From Prosthecobacter sp. (GTDB lineage Bacteria; Verrucomicrobiota; Verrucomicrobiia; Verrucomicrobiales; Verrucomicrobiaceae): 54,190 bases of DNA. The stretch covers positions 1 to 54,190 of the forward strand of contig NZ_JAGRPF010000152.1 in the NCBI RefSeq assembly GCF_020439865.1. Direction: 5' to 3'. The notes beneath the pieces are model-generated. The model was not told where the DNA came from. It saw nothing but the letters and a program-made list of their open reading frames with translations, and did no database searches. Position numbers and translations under genes: made by a program. Below, in pieces: positions 26,901-34,491 of the stretch. The stretch's first letter is position 1. Each line of letters starts with the position of its first letter.

Positions 26901-27827
26901 CCCGACAACGTCAATCCGAAGAAGGCCAGCTTCGACCAGGACGTGACGTATCGTGTGAAGCAGGACGGCATCGATCCGCGCACCGGCAAGCCGGTCAGCG
27001 GGCATCTGGATGTGCCCAAGACGGACGCGAAGCGCATCTACAACGAAGAATTCTACAAAGCCCGCCACGACGGCAAGCTGCCCTACGAGACGCACCCCGA
27101 TGGCAGCATCAAGATGGGCGCGGACGGCAAGCCCATCGTCGATGCGAAGAAGGTCAACGACTACAACCACAAGATGGACCAGTCCGTCACCGACCGGCTC
27201 GACGCCGAGGCTTACGGCACCGGCGACAAAGACCTGCAAACCGCCACCAACAGCAACGTCAAGGGCCGCGACTTCAGCGACGTCGAAGGCGTTGGGAAAA
27301 CGATGGAGCACAAGCAGTACGAGTGGCGCAACGAGGCCCAGAAAATGCAGAAGGACGCCTCCGAACTGAGCAAGCTCGCCAAAGAGGAGGCCGCCGCGGG
27401 GAACCTCGAAAGAGCCGCCGAGCTCCAGGGCCACGCGGACAAACTCTCCTCAGCCGCTGAAGGCAAGATGGAGGAAGGTTTTCGCCAGACGACAAAGCAG
27501 TTCAAAAACCAGATCCAGGGCCGCGTGGATGCGCTGAACTCCAGCATGGGCAGAAACGTCGCCAATGTGCCGCCGAAGCTGCAGGAAGCCGTCGGCATCA
27601 TGGAGCAATGCGGCAAGCCCGGTTACTCGCCCGCGGAAGTCGAGCGCAAACTCGCGCAGATGGGCTACACGCCGGAGAAGGTCGTGAACCAGATGTCCAG
27701 CACGTTGGAAAGCCTGCAAAAGTTCAAGCCCAGCGGCCTGCCCAAACCGCCGGTGCCCGCGCCGCCCGGCTTCATGGGCCGCATTATCGGCCAGACCGCC
27801 ACGAAGGGCGCATTCGCTCAAAAATAA
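23988..27827 (+). CDS. Giant zinc-ribbon/RDD membrane protein with long coiled-coil, toxin-like C-terminal region
   Basis: 1279 residues from ATG 23988. Order: a zinc ribbon (Cys13/16, Cys27/30); a Pro-rich linker; an RDD domain starting LADRVKASAIDV (about 74) with GGRSPGKRIAGVRVV (139-153) and several helices up to about 220; three more hydrophobic segments between about 300 and 405; then a soluble region of about 850 residues. The latter has charged coiled coils (QEAETEKEHTRMRQ, DREIERLTQERDRINREL), a Gly/Ala-rich segment (LRGLIGAATGGQSEYGM and onward) and a Lys/Asp-rich part with HKQYEWRNEAQKMQKD. The layout recalls secreted polymorphic-toxin or substrate proteins, but no catalytic toxin motif is visible. 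The zinc-ribbon gene at 27849 follows after 21 bases. Function unknown. Confidence 0.88.
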   Translation: MPKPAQQSDVLKCKHCASLVTAGAKFCPSCGKPVEVDKSPEATNEAKAVSQIQKPVHVTVAGGTPPPPLPPAALADRVKASAIDVAVIFIGAWLIGQIMWVSAWTTWRFPLPFGGQSTTLLPWLPLLVAALYWFTEVVGGRSPGKRIAGVRVVTTEGGKPGFLVLKKRWMMKIGVFAGAMFLCMVLWQIQMGANTRSGPWLLNRLIFLVGGGIEVAVVMSLFGMRGLHDRMSGCSVARFDSTAAHHPAWTAGELHVKQLILKTPGLLLKFVKSASGIFDAKGKFSWKALCLYPVRMFKSKTRAFLQGAALGMIIHFSTVGLSGGYNDVAKFPTMLMVPTLSKTAPSSTFFFPVATALWGTVAAMFGFIIGVLRGGATKKPGTPPLLPGAGVAAGVVAFLVCEDLMADDSGLSEWGADPSRFAKEGGLNLVGQSTVVGAATGAGTAMGQTAGETVNEGLTNEEGPPGEGWMVTDADGNEHFFPTKEAADKYWQKLVSEQEAETEKEHTRMRQEDFKNTVEQIGFVQSIRDGLKAAGRDCSEQDREIERLTQERDRINRELAEKGASISYTAQERSIWRPDPVLEQMVQQHKEEAQTLQDIHKTAEAIRNLQEHGNLSYTEGQSEKMLEKLDKMSQDLLKGHPPSREDIEKIRHLISKEMDAESSRQDARDSNWVRDGAESTSREIFTGTNSDGETSYKAMVLRGLIGAATGGQSEYGMEIAEKMYGVHDDIMAGKSGMEAFTNAAGKVIFDEGVGRAMEKGLALTGKAAGAGYEATLKGTDFDRAAKEQLEKAGKFLNQDVKDLVGGTKPKNPDLPGTGIHGPSESAVHERTKAFEEGRKMGNQKVDDLEQAMKQHRDNPTPESAAKVRDKLDAVQQDKHAMQAMNGRTGDAADNVRKGFSEDLGQSYNQAHDAAKQRIAKEYGVNPDDVKVVQPTNKPGAVPEPDPSGFAKKPKGAPKTHGDDIVQTPGKVPDNVNPKKASFDQDVTYRVKQDGIDPRTGKPVSGHLDVPKTDAKRIYNEEFYKARHDGKLPYETHPDGSIKMGADGKPIVDAKKVNDYNHKMDQSVTDRLDAEAYGTGDKDLQTATNSNVKGRDFSDVEGVGKTMEHKQYEWRNEAQKMQKDASELSKLAKEEAAAGNLERAAELQGHADKLSSAAEGKMEEGFRQTTKQFKNQIQGRVDALNSSMGRNVANVPPKLQEAVGIMEQCGKPGYSPAEVERKLAQMGYTPEKVVNQMSSTLESLQKFKPSGLPKPPVPAPPGFMGRIIGQTATKGAFAQK

Positions 27828-27848
27828 CCTTTCATCCCCACCACGCTC

Positions 27849-29114
27849 ATGAACTACGAAGGCAAAGATCTCGTCGCCACTGGCGCAGAACTCGTGGCGG
27901 CTTCAGCGCTCATCGGCGAGCCCTACGGCAGTCTTTCCCGACTCCCGCGCGTACTTCCCACGCCCGAGGTCGAGGCGCAGGTGAAGGCGTTTTTGGAGCA
28001 GCTCTCCCCCGAACGACGCCAGATCACCGGTGCAATGATCGCCGCCGTGGCGAATCCGGGTCGTGCGGGCACGCTGCACTACACGCTGGGTGACCTCGAA
28101 GTGCGCCGCGTCATTCTCGCCTGGCATCCAGCCACCGGCCACGCATGGACGTTCATGTTTTTCGCAGAGACGCGCTGGCATCTGCGCCTGCTCACGCCGG
28201 ATGATCTGCTCCGCGTGCTCATGGAGGTGCTTCAGGAGGACACTCAGCTGCGCAGCACGCCTTATCGCTGCTGTCTGAATACATCGTCTTCGCTCCTCTT
28301 CCTCGGCATCCTGCATCTGCTTCAGGCCGCGCATCTGCACGCCTGCCTCGGTCATGTGGAGTCGCCCATCAGCTTCGTGCCGTCGGTGCTTCCCGATGTG
28401 ATGCACGAGGGCTCCACGGAAGACTTCCGCTGGCCGCTGTACTTCTTTGACAAAGTCCTGCCACAGTCCGTCGAGATCATGCCATGGGCCGAAGAACTCG
28501 CTCCCGCGCTCGCGGATCTCGTCGCACATGATCTCATCAAGCCACAGGGTGAAGACTATGCGCTCACACCCGCCGGCTTCGCCTTCGCCGCTGCCTTCCG
28601 GCATCATCTCACGAAGATCGGCCTGCGTTTCACCGGTCAAAACGACGCCGACATCGAGACGCACGAGGCCCTGCTGCTCGTTCGTTCGCCGCACGATCTG
28701 CATTTGATCGATGTGGGCGGCAAGGAAAGCGCGCTCGCCTCGCTCACGCTCGAAAATGCACGCAATCTGCTCGACGGACTGCTCCGCATCGGACCCGCCG
28801 AAGCGCAGCCTGCTGCTGAACCAACACCCGCATCCGCTCCTGCACCGGCCCCCAAACATACCTGCACCGTCTGCGGGGCTCGTTTCGCCGCGGACGCTGA
28901 CGCCTGTCCCACCTGTGGAACGCCGGTGCATCCAGAGTCAGCCGCCGCATCTCCCGCCCCCGTTGCTGCGCCGCCGCACAGCGTCAAACCGCCGCCACTG
29001 CCACCCAAATCGGCTCCGACACCTGCCGGACCGCCGGTCTGCAAGCAATGCGGCAAACCGCTCGCCAAGGCCACGTCTAAATTCTGCGGTCACTGTGGCG
29101 CACCCGTTTCCTGA
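27849..29114 (+). CDS. Soluble protein with two C-terminal zinc ribbons, function unknown
   Basis: 421 residues with no signal peptide or membrane helix. The N-terminal 310 residues are a soluble domain I do not recognise, with helical and beta segments (LHYTLGDLEVRRVILAWHP) and a possible winged-helix part near ALADLVAHDLIKPQGEDY. A Pro/Ala linker leads to two zinc ribbons, Cys339/342/353/356 and Cys398/401/413/416 (CKQCG, CGHCG). It lies between the giant RDD protein and another zinc-ribbon membrane protein, 2 bases before the latter. An adaptor or chaperone for the giant protein is a plausible inference from gene order alone. Confidence 0.82.
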   Translation: MNYEGKDLVATGAELVAASALIGEPYGSLSRLPRVLPTPEVEAQVKAFLEQLSPERRQITGAMIAAVANPGRAGTLHYTLGDLEVRRVILAWHPATGHAWTFMFFAETRWHLRLLTPDDLLRVLMEVLQEDTQLRSTPYRCCLNTSSSLLFLGILHLLQAAHLHACLGHVESPISFVPSVLPDVMHEGSTEDFRWPLYFFDKVLPQSVEIMPWAEELAPALADLVAHDLIKPQGEDYALTPAGFAFAAAFRHHLTKIGLRFTGQNDADIETHEALLLVRSPHDLHLIDVGGKESALASLTLENARNLLDGLLRIGPAEAQPAAEPTPASAPAPAPKHTCTVCGARFAADADACPTCGTPVHPESAAASPAPVAAPPHSVKPPPLPPKSAPTPAGPPVCKQCGKPLAKATSKFCGHCGAPVS

Positions 29115-29116
29115 TC

Positions 29117-29779
29117 ATGTCTGATTCCGTCTCTGCCTTCTGCACCAACTGCGGCTCAACGCTGACGCCCGGCTCTGCGTTCTGCGATCAATGCGGACAT
29201 CGCGCCGCATCAGCTCAGCCATCACCGCCTCCACAGACACCGCCGCCTGCACCCGCTGTTGTCGCGTCGCCTCCGCCGGCATCCAGCGTTCCGTTTTCAA
29301 GCATCGAACAGGCAAAGCAGTCGTCGAAAGGGCTCTCGATGGTGATCATCATTGTGGTCGCCGCTGTGCTGGGTGGCATTGGAGGCCTTGTGGTCGAGCG
29401 TGTCAAAAAAGCCCGCAAGGAGGCTCCGATCTCCGCACCCACCAAGCCCACGATCCTCGCCGATCCAGTGGGCGCCTTCAATGACAAGGGCACACCGCCG
29501 GTCGAAGTGGCCTACATTCACTTCCTCGATGAGGCGCATCGCCTCACGAACGGAAAAATCCGTGTTGGCTCGCCTGCTTCCACACCGACCCGCATCGAAG
29601 TGAACGTCACCGCACCCAATGCGAAACCCGAGATCGTCGTGGTCGTGGAAAAATCCAACAACGGCCGCCACGCCGTTGTCTTCGTCGGCCCCAAAGACGC
29701 CGGCGCCGTGCGCAGTTACACGCTCGCTTTTGAAAACGGAGCCTGGAAGATTCAGTCCTTCAAGGACCTGGACGGATGA
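29117..29779 (+). CDS. Zinc-ribbon, single-span membrane protein
   Basis: 220 residues. The N-terminal zinc ribbon has Cys9/12 and Cys23/26 (CTNCG, CDQCG). A proline-rich linker, a transmembrane helix at about 73-95 (LSMVIIIVVAAVLGGIGGLV) and an extracytoplasmic domain of about 115 residues (VEVAYIHFLDEAHRLTNGK onward, ending VRSYTLAFENGAWKIQSF) follow. The last domain resembles small NTF2-like or DUF4878-type lipoprotein folds, without certainty. Its topology matches that of the protein at 21045. The stop codon is followed within three bases by a strong hairpin, marking the end of this island. Confidence 0.82.
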   Translation: MSDSVSAFCTNCGSTLTPGSAFCDQCGHRAASAQPSPPPQTPPPAPAVVASPPPASSVPFSSIEQAKQSSKGLSMVIIIVVAAVLGGIGGLVVERVKKARKEAPISAPTKPTILADPVGAFNDKGTPPVEVAYIHFLDEAHRLTNGKIRVGSPASTPTRIEVNVTAPNAKPEIVVVVEKSNNGRHAVVFVGPKDAGAVRSYTLAFENGAWKIQSFKDLDG

Positions 29780-29781
29780 CC

Positions 29782-29803
29782 GAAGCCGGCGCCGTGCGGC
29801 TTC
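29782..29803 (+). terminator. Hairpin, probable terminator of the zinc-ribbon genes
   Basis: GAAGCCG (29782-29788) pairs perfectly with CGGCTTC (29797-29803) around an 8-base GC-rich loop, starting three bases after the stop codon at 29779. The following sequence is only moderately T-rich (TATTCACAACGTTCTT), so it may be an imperfect intrinsic terminator. Confidence 0.45.
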
Positions 29804-29840
29804 TATTCACAACGTTCTTGATTGGCCGCCATTCATCGTC

Positions 29841-31154
29841 ATGGCAGCTCAACACATGAATGTCTCTCCCAACTTCGTCGCACGTCTTCGTCGCGTTCTT
29901 GTCGCATTACCGCTGGTGTTTGCCCATGCGCACGCGTCGGAGCTCTCCGTCGCCGCCTATCCTTCGATCCAGGCGGCTTTGGACGCGAATCCGAATTGCA
30001 TGCTCTTCGTTCCGGCGGGTGATTACGTCATCAAGGACAAGATTTGCATCCGCGGCGAGCGCAGCGGGCTGTTTGGCCCCGGTCGTATCATTCAGCAGAG
30101 CGACGATCAGCCGATCATCGAAATTGAAAACGCCAACGCCGCCGAGATTCGTGATCTGACACTCACGCGGCCTGAAGGGAAGATGGAAACGCGCAACGAG
30201 GGCATTCTGGCGATCAAGTGCCGCGACCTCGTCATCGATAACGTGCGCGTGATCGACAACCGCTCGAGGTCGAGCGTTATCGAAATTCGGGAATGCAAGG
30301 ACGCACGCATCAGCCGCTGTCTGGTGCGCAATTACATGCGCGTTAGCATCGACGACCGCACGGCGAACAAAGAACTCGGCTACGCCTTCAACTGCACCGA
30401 CGGCACCGGCATCAACGTGACCTACAGCACCGGCACGCTGGTCGAGGGCAACCGCGTCATCGAGGACAACCTCGTGCCGACACCGGAGATCAAGGCGAAG
30501 CACAAGCTCGGCGACTTCGTGAAAAAGAACGCGGAGAAGGGCGCGATCATCAATCAGCAAATGTGGGATGCGAACTACACGGACGCCTGGCAGCAGGGCT
30601 CCGCCATCGTGATCAATGCGCCCGAAGCCAACGACCTCACGCGTGTGATTGGCAACCACATCGAAAACGCTGCACAGGGTTTGGACATCCACGCGGATCA
30701 CGTGATCGTCTCACAGAACATTATCACCAACGCCTTCATCGGCATGAAGGCGATGCACGGCAGCCGCAACGTGCTCATCACGGGCAACCAGTTCGTCCGT
30801 AACTCGCTCTGGGCCATCGGCCTCATGCCTGGGGCCGCTGCCAACGCTGAAAACTTCGACGGCGGCTCGATCATCTCCAATAACATCATCTCCGACTTCG
30901 GTCACGGCGACGCGCATTGGATTTGGGGCGATGAACGCTCGCCCATCAAGTTCGACACCGGCCAGCAGCCCGATGATCCGCCGCTCACCGATGTGATCAT
31001 CACCGGCAACCTCATCCACTGCATCGGCAAACCGCGCTACAAATACGCCGTGATCATCCCCGGCGGTCCGAATGCGCCGCGCGGCCTGCATTTCTCGAAC
31101 AATCTGTTTCACCCCGGCACAAGCGGAGTGTGCAACACGGAGCTGCCGCCGTGA
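29841..31154 (+). CDS. Secreted right-handed parallel beta-helix protein (pectate-lyase-like fold)
   Basis: 437 residues from ATG 29841; ATG 29856 is an equal alternative, both before a signal peptide (LRRVLVALPLVFAHAHA). The mature protein starts with SIQAALDANPNCMLFVPAGDY, the usual opening of pectin-lyase-like beta-helices, followed by many rungs with ITGN/ISNN-type repeats (NVLITGNQFVRN, SIISNNIISD, DVIITGNLIH). No family-specific catalytic residues could be assigned, so lyase, epimerase or binding functions are all possible. It stands just after the zinc-ribbon island and is convergent with the helicase gene with no bases between the stop codons. Likely part of the polysaccharide-degrading set. 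Confidence 0.87.
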   Translation: MAAQHMNVSPNFVARLRRVLVALPLVFAHAHASELSVAAYPSIQAALDANPNCMLFVPAGDYVIKDKICIRGERSGLFGPGRIIQQSDDQPIIEIENANAAEIRDLTLTRPEGKMETRNEGILAIKCRDLVIDNVRVIDNRSRSSVIEIRECKDARISRCLVRNYMRVSIDDRTANKELGYAFNCTDGTGINVTYSTGTLVEGNRVIEDNLVPTPEIKAKHKLGDFVKKNAEKGAIINQQMWDANYTDAWQQGSAIVINAPEANDLTRVIGNHIENAAQGLDIHADHVIVSQNIITNAFIGMKAMHGSRNVLITGNQFVRNSLWAIGLMPGAAANAENFDGGSIISNNIISDFGHGDAHWIWGDERSPIKFDTGQQPDDPPLTDVIITGNLIHCIGKPRYKYAVIIPGGPNAPRGLHFSNNLFHPGTSGVCNTELPP

Positions 31155-32300
31155 TCAGCGCCGGAGCTCGCTGAACTTCACGTGCAGCTTGGTTTCGAGC
31201 TGGGTGATCTGCCATTTTTCCTTCGGCTCGATCAGCGCGAGCGACATGCCCTTCTTTCCCGCGCGAGCGGTGCGGCCGGCGCGGTGGGTGTAGTATTCGA
31301 GCTGATCGGGAAGCTGGTGATGGATGACGAAGGACAGGTCGGCGACGTCGATGCCGCGCGCGGCGACATCGGTGGCAATGACGAACGGAACGCGCTGTTT
31401 CTTGAAGGCACGCATCACCTTGTCGCGCTCTTTCTGCATCAGATCTCCCTGCAGCACGTCCACCGGCAGGCCGAGCTCGGTCAGTTCGTTGAACAGCGCC
31501 ATCGCGCCCGCCTTGGTGCGGCAGAAGATGAGGCCGCGCTGGCCTTTCTGGCGCTTGAGGAAGTCGTAGATGAAGTCGGTTTTCTTCTCGCGTTTGCAGA
31601 AGGCAAAGCGGTGGTCGATGTCGCGGTTCACCACGTTCGCCTGGTCGATCTGGATCGAGTGCGCGCTGGCGGACATGCAGCCTTTGATGAGCTGCTGGAT
31701 CGCCTCGGGAAACGTCGCGGAGAAGAGCCAGGTGCTGCGGCGCATGGCGGCCAGTTTGAGAATCTCCGTGAGCTGTTTCTTGAAACCCATGCTCAGCATT
31801 TCGTCCGCCTCGTCCAGCACGACGTAACGCACAAACTCCAGCGTGAGCGCATCGCGCTCGATCAAATCGAGCAACCGGCCCGGCGTGGCGACGAGAATGT
31901 GCGTGGGACGACGCAGCCTTTCGATCTGCTGGTCGATGTTGTCACCGCCGCCGACCACCTCGATGAAAATCTTCTCCGTGTACTTCGTGAAGCGGAAGAG
32001 CTGCTTGCCGATCTGCTTTGCCAGCTCGCGCGTCGGAGCGAGCACCAGGCCCTGAATGTCGCGATGCTTCGGATTCATCTTCGTCAGCAGCGGCAGGCCA
32101 AACGCGGCCGTCTTGCCGGTGCCGGTCTGCGCCTGCGCGATGAGATCGCCGCCATCCGTCAGCAGAAACGGGATCACTTTTGCCTGTACCTCGGTCGGCG
32201 TGACGATGCCCAGTTCCTCCAGACCACGGATCATCTCCGGCGGGATTCCGAGGGCGGCAAAAGGATGGGGGGCGTCTGACATGGCGCTGCTGTCCGTCAT
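31155..32300 (-). CDS. DEAD-box RNA helicase, RhlE-like, short form
   Basis: 381 residues from the minus-strand ATG at 32300 (ATG 32282 is also possible). It is an ATP-dependent RNA helicase of the cytoplasm. Motifs in order: Q motif PTEVQAKVIP, Walker A AQTGTGKT, PTRELAKQI, TPGRLLD, DEAD, SAT, LIFCRTK, ATDVAARGID and HRAGRTARAGKKG. It stops shortly after the helicase core, with no basic C-terminal tail such as many RhlE proteins have. It is an ordinary housekeeping-type gene with no functional link to the flanking sulfatase genes. Divergent from the FAD oxidoreductase (73 bases). Confidence 0.96.
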   Translation of the reverse strand: MTDSSAMSDAPHPFAALGIPPEMIRGLEELGIVTPTEVQAKVIPFLLTDGGDLIAQAQTGTGKTAAFGLPLLTKMNPKHRDIQGLVLAPTRELAKQIGKQLFRFTKYTEKIFIEVVGGGDNIDQQIERLRRPTHILVATPGRLLDLIERDALTLEFVRYVVLDEADEMLSMGFKKQLTEILKLAAMRRSTWLFSATFPEAIQQLIKGCMSASAHSIQIDQANVVNRDIDHRFAFCKREKKTDFIYDFLKRQKGQRGLIFCRTKAGAMALFNELTELGLPVDVLQGDLMQKERDKVMRAFKKQRVPFVIATDVAARGIDVADLSFVIHHQLPDQLEYYTHRAGRTARAGKKGMSLALIEPKEKWQITQLETKLHVKFSELRR

Positions 32301-32373
32301 GCCGCGGTGAAATGCCAGCGGAATGCAGGGCAACATGACGGTTATCGAGCCCGTTCATGCTTCAGCCCATTTC

Positions 32374-34491
32374 ATGAAATCCTTTCTTCTCACGTTCCTC
32401 CTGACCAGTTTTGCCGCTGCTGAATCGATTCAAACCGATCTCCTCATCGTCGGCGGCACCGAGTCCGGCTGGGCGGCGGCGATTCAGGCGGCGCGCATGG
32501 GGGTGAAGTCGATCACGATCGTGCACGACGGCGAATGGCTCGGCGGGCAATACACGGAGCAGGGGCTCGTTTGCGTGGATGAGAACAAGGGTGTGGGCAA
32601 GGTCGGCTGGGGGCCGGACTGGCATCCGATGAAACGCTCGTTTCATCGCTTCGGCCTCTTCAAAGAGCTGATGGATCGCATCGAGGCCTTCAACACACAA
32701 AAGTACGGCTCGCCGATGCCCGGGAAGCCGATGCATGGGCCGACCACGTTTCGTCCGGCCGAGGCGGAGGCGATTTTTCGCGAGATGCTGCAGCCTTACA
32801 TCGCCAGCGGGCAGGTGAAGCTGCATCTGAACTTCATCCCGCTGAGCGCGATGAAGTCGAAGGACGGCCATCGCATCACCGGCATGACGTTTCGCTCGAC
32901 GAAGGGCGAGGAACTGAGCGTCGAAGCACCGCTGACGATCGATGCGTCGGACTGGGGCGATGTCGTGCAGCTTTCCGGCACGGAGTTTGAGGTCGGGCCA
33001 GATCCGAAGTCGCGCTACGGCGAACCGAGTGCACAGGAGGATGTGTCCGTGAATCCGCCGAATGAAATGAATCCGATCACGTGGACGCTCATTGTCGAGG
33101 AAAGCAAAGGCGACACGCCGATCCCGCAGCCGCCGCATTACGATGACCGTCGCTACTGGGGATCCACGAAGTTTGGCAAGGCGGAGGCCTCCAAACAAAA
33201 ATGGGAGCGCAAGGTGCGCGCCAGCGGCATGGCGCCGTGGCCTGCCAAGGGACACGAAGCAGCTCGGCAGGGAACGATTCTCACGATGCGCCGCATCGTC
33301 GAAGGTACGACGAGCAAGGACGGCATTACTTCAGCGCTCATCTGCTACTCGAACGGCCAAGATTATCCGCTGGAACGGCTGCCGCGGCATGTATGCGATG
33401 GGCTGGAGGCCACGGAGGCCGGCGCATCGATGAAGAACCTCGTTTTGATGACGCGTGCGCAGCGCGAGATCGTCTTTGCCGACTGCCGCGCGCATTCGCT
33501 CGGCCTGCTGTATCATTTGCAGACGACCGTGCATGATCGCGCCAAGGACACCGCGAACAGCCTGCGGCATTACCATCTCAGCACGGAGTTCGGCACGCCG
33601 GACAACCTGCCGATGAAACCCTATATCCGCGAGAGCCTGCGGCTGAAGGCGCTGCACATGATGCGCGAGCAGGACAGCCTCGTCATCGACGGCAATGGCA
33701 AGAACGGCGCCAAGGAAACCTTCGCGAAGGTGATGTATCCCGACGGCGTCTTCTGCTGGCAGTTCCACTACGACTTCCACGATACCGGTCGCACTTATCT
33801 GAAGAGCGAGGGCGATTCAGGTCCATGGACGCATTACGAGAAGCCCGGTCGCGGTGTGCACAATCTCAGCGAGCGCAGCGTCTTCCCGCTGCGCAGCCTG
33901 ATTCCCGTGAAGATGGACGGTCTGATCGGTGCGCAGGGCAATGTGGGTTTCAGCAGCATCGTCAGTTCCGCGATCCGGCTGCACGATCATCGCGTGCACA
34001 TCGGCCAGGCCGCGGCAGCGCTCGCGGTGCTGGCGATGAAGCATCACATCCAGCCACGTGACATGGCGTGGAACCGCGAACGCCTTGAAGAAATCCAGCA
34101 CGCCCTCTGCGGCGGCACGGAAGGCGTGCCGATGCTGCTGTTCCCCTGGCGCGATATTCCTGAGGATCACGCGGCGTTCGTCGCGATCAATCGTTTAAGT
34201 GCGCGCGGTTTGATTCCCGTCGATCGACACGAGGTCGATTTTCAACCCGATGCACCCGCGACGAAGGAGTGGCAGCAAGCGGTGATCAATTGTTGCATGG
34301 CTTATGACTTCAGCGTGATCACTGATGACCAGCTCACCCGCGGTGAATTCGCCCAACGCGTGTGGAATGCGATAAAGACCCAGTCGCCTCCGGCGTGGAA
34401 GCGATTGAAACCCGACGATGCCGATGCGGACGGCATTCCTGACCTCGATGACGCGCTCCCGTTTACCAAGGAAACCCAAAGCTGGCCATGA
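32374..34491 (+). CDS. Exported FAD-dependent oxidoreductase (PF12831-like, often named xanthan lyase-type)
   Basis: 705 residues from ATG 32374 (signal FLLTFLLTSFAAAES); the frame is open upstream. The dinucleotide-binding start DLLIVGGTESGWAAAIQAAR and WLGGQYTEQGL mark the FAD-dependent oxidoreductase family that is frequent beside glycan-degradation genes in PVC and Bacteroidota; its substrate is unestablished. The C terminus carries a calcium-type thrombospondin-3 motif, DADADGIPDLDDALPF. The stop overlaps the start of the next sulfatase by 4 bases (ATGA at 34488), so the two are translationally coupled. Export of a flavoprotein through Sec would need periplasmic FAD; no Tat motif is visible. 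Confidence 0.9.
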   Translation: MKSFLLTFLLTSFAAAESIQTDLLIVGGTESGWAAAIQAARMGVKSITIVHDGEWLGGQYTEQGLVCVDENKGVGKVGWGPDWHPMKRSFHRFGLFKELMDRIEAFNTQKYGSPMPGKPMHGPTTFRPAEAEAIFREMLQPYIASGQVKLHLNFIPLSAMKSKDGHRITGMTFRSTKGEELSVEAPLTIDASDWGDVVQLSGTEFEVGPDPKSRYGEPSAQEDVSVNPPNEMNPITWTLIVEESKGDTPIPQPPHYDDRRYWGSTKFGKAEASKQKWERKVRASGMAPWPAKGHEAARQGTILTMRRIVEGTTSKDGITSALICYSNGQDYPLERLPRHVCDGLEATEAGASMKNLVLMTRAQREIVFADCRAHSLGLLYHLQTTVHDRAKDTANSLRHYHLSTEFGTPDNLPMKPYIRESLRLKALHMMREQDSLVIDGNGKNGAKETFAKVMYPDGVFCWQFHYDFHDTGRTYLKSEGDSGPWTHYEKPGRGVHNLSERSVFPLRSLIPVKMDGLIGAQGNVGFSSIVSSAIRLHDHRVHIGQAAAALAVLAMKHHIQPRDMAWNRERLEEIQHALCGGTEGVPMLLFPWRDIPEDHAAFVAINRLSARGLIPVDRHEVDFQPDAPATKEWQQAVINCCMAYDFSVITDDQLTRGEFAQRVWNAIKTQSPPAWKRLKPDDADADGIPDLDDALPFTKETQSWP

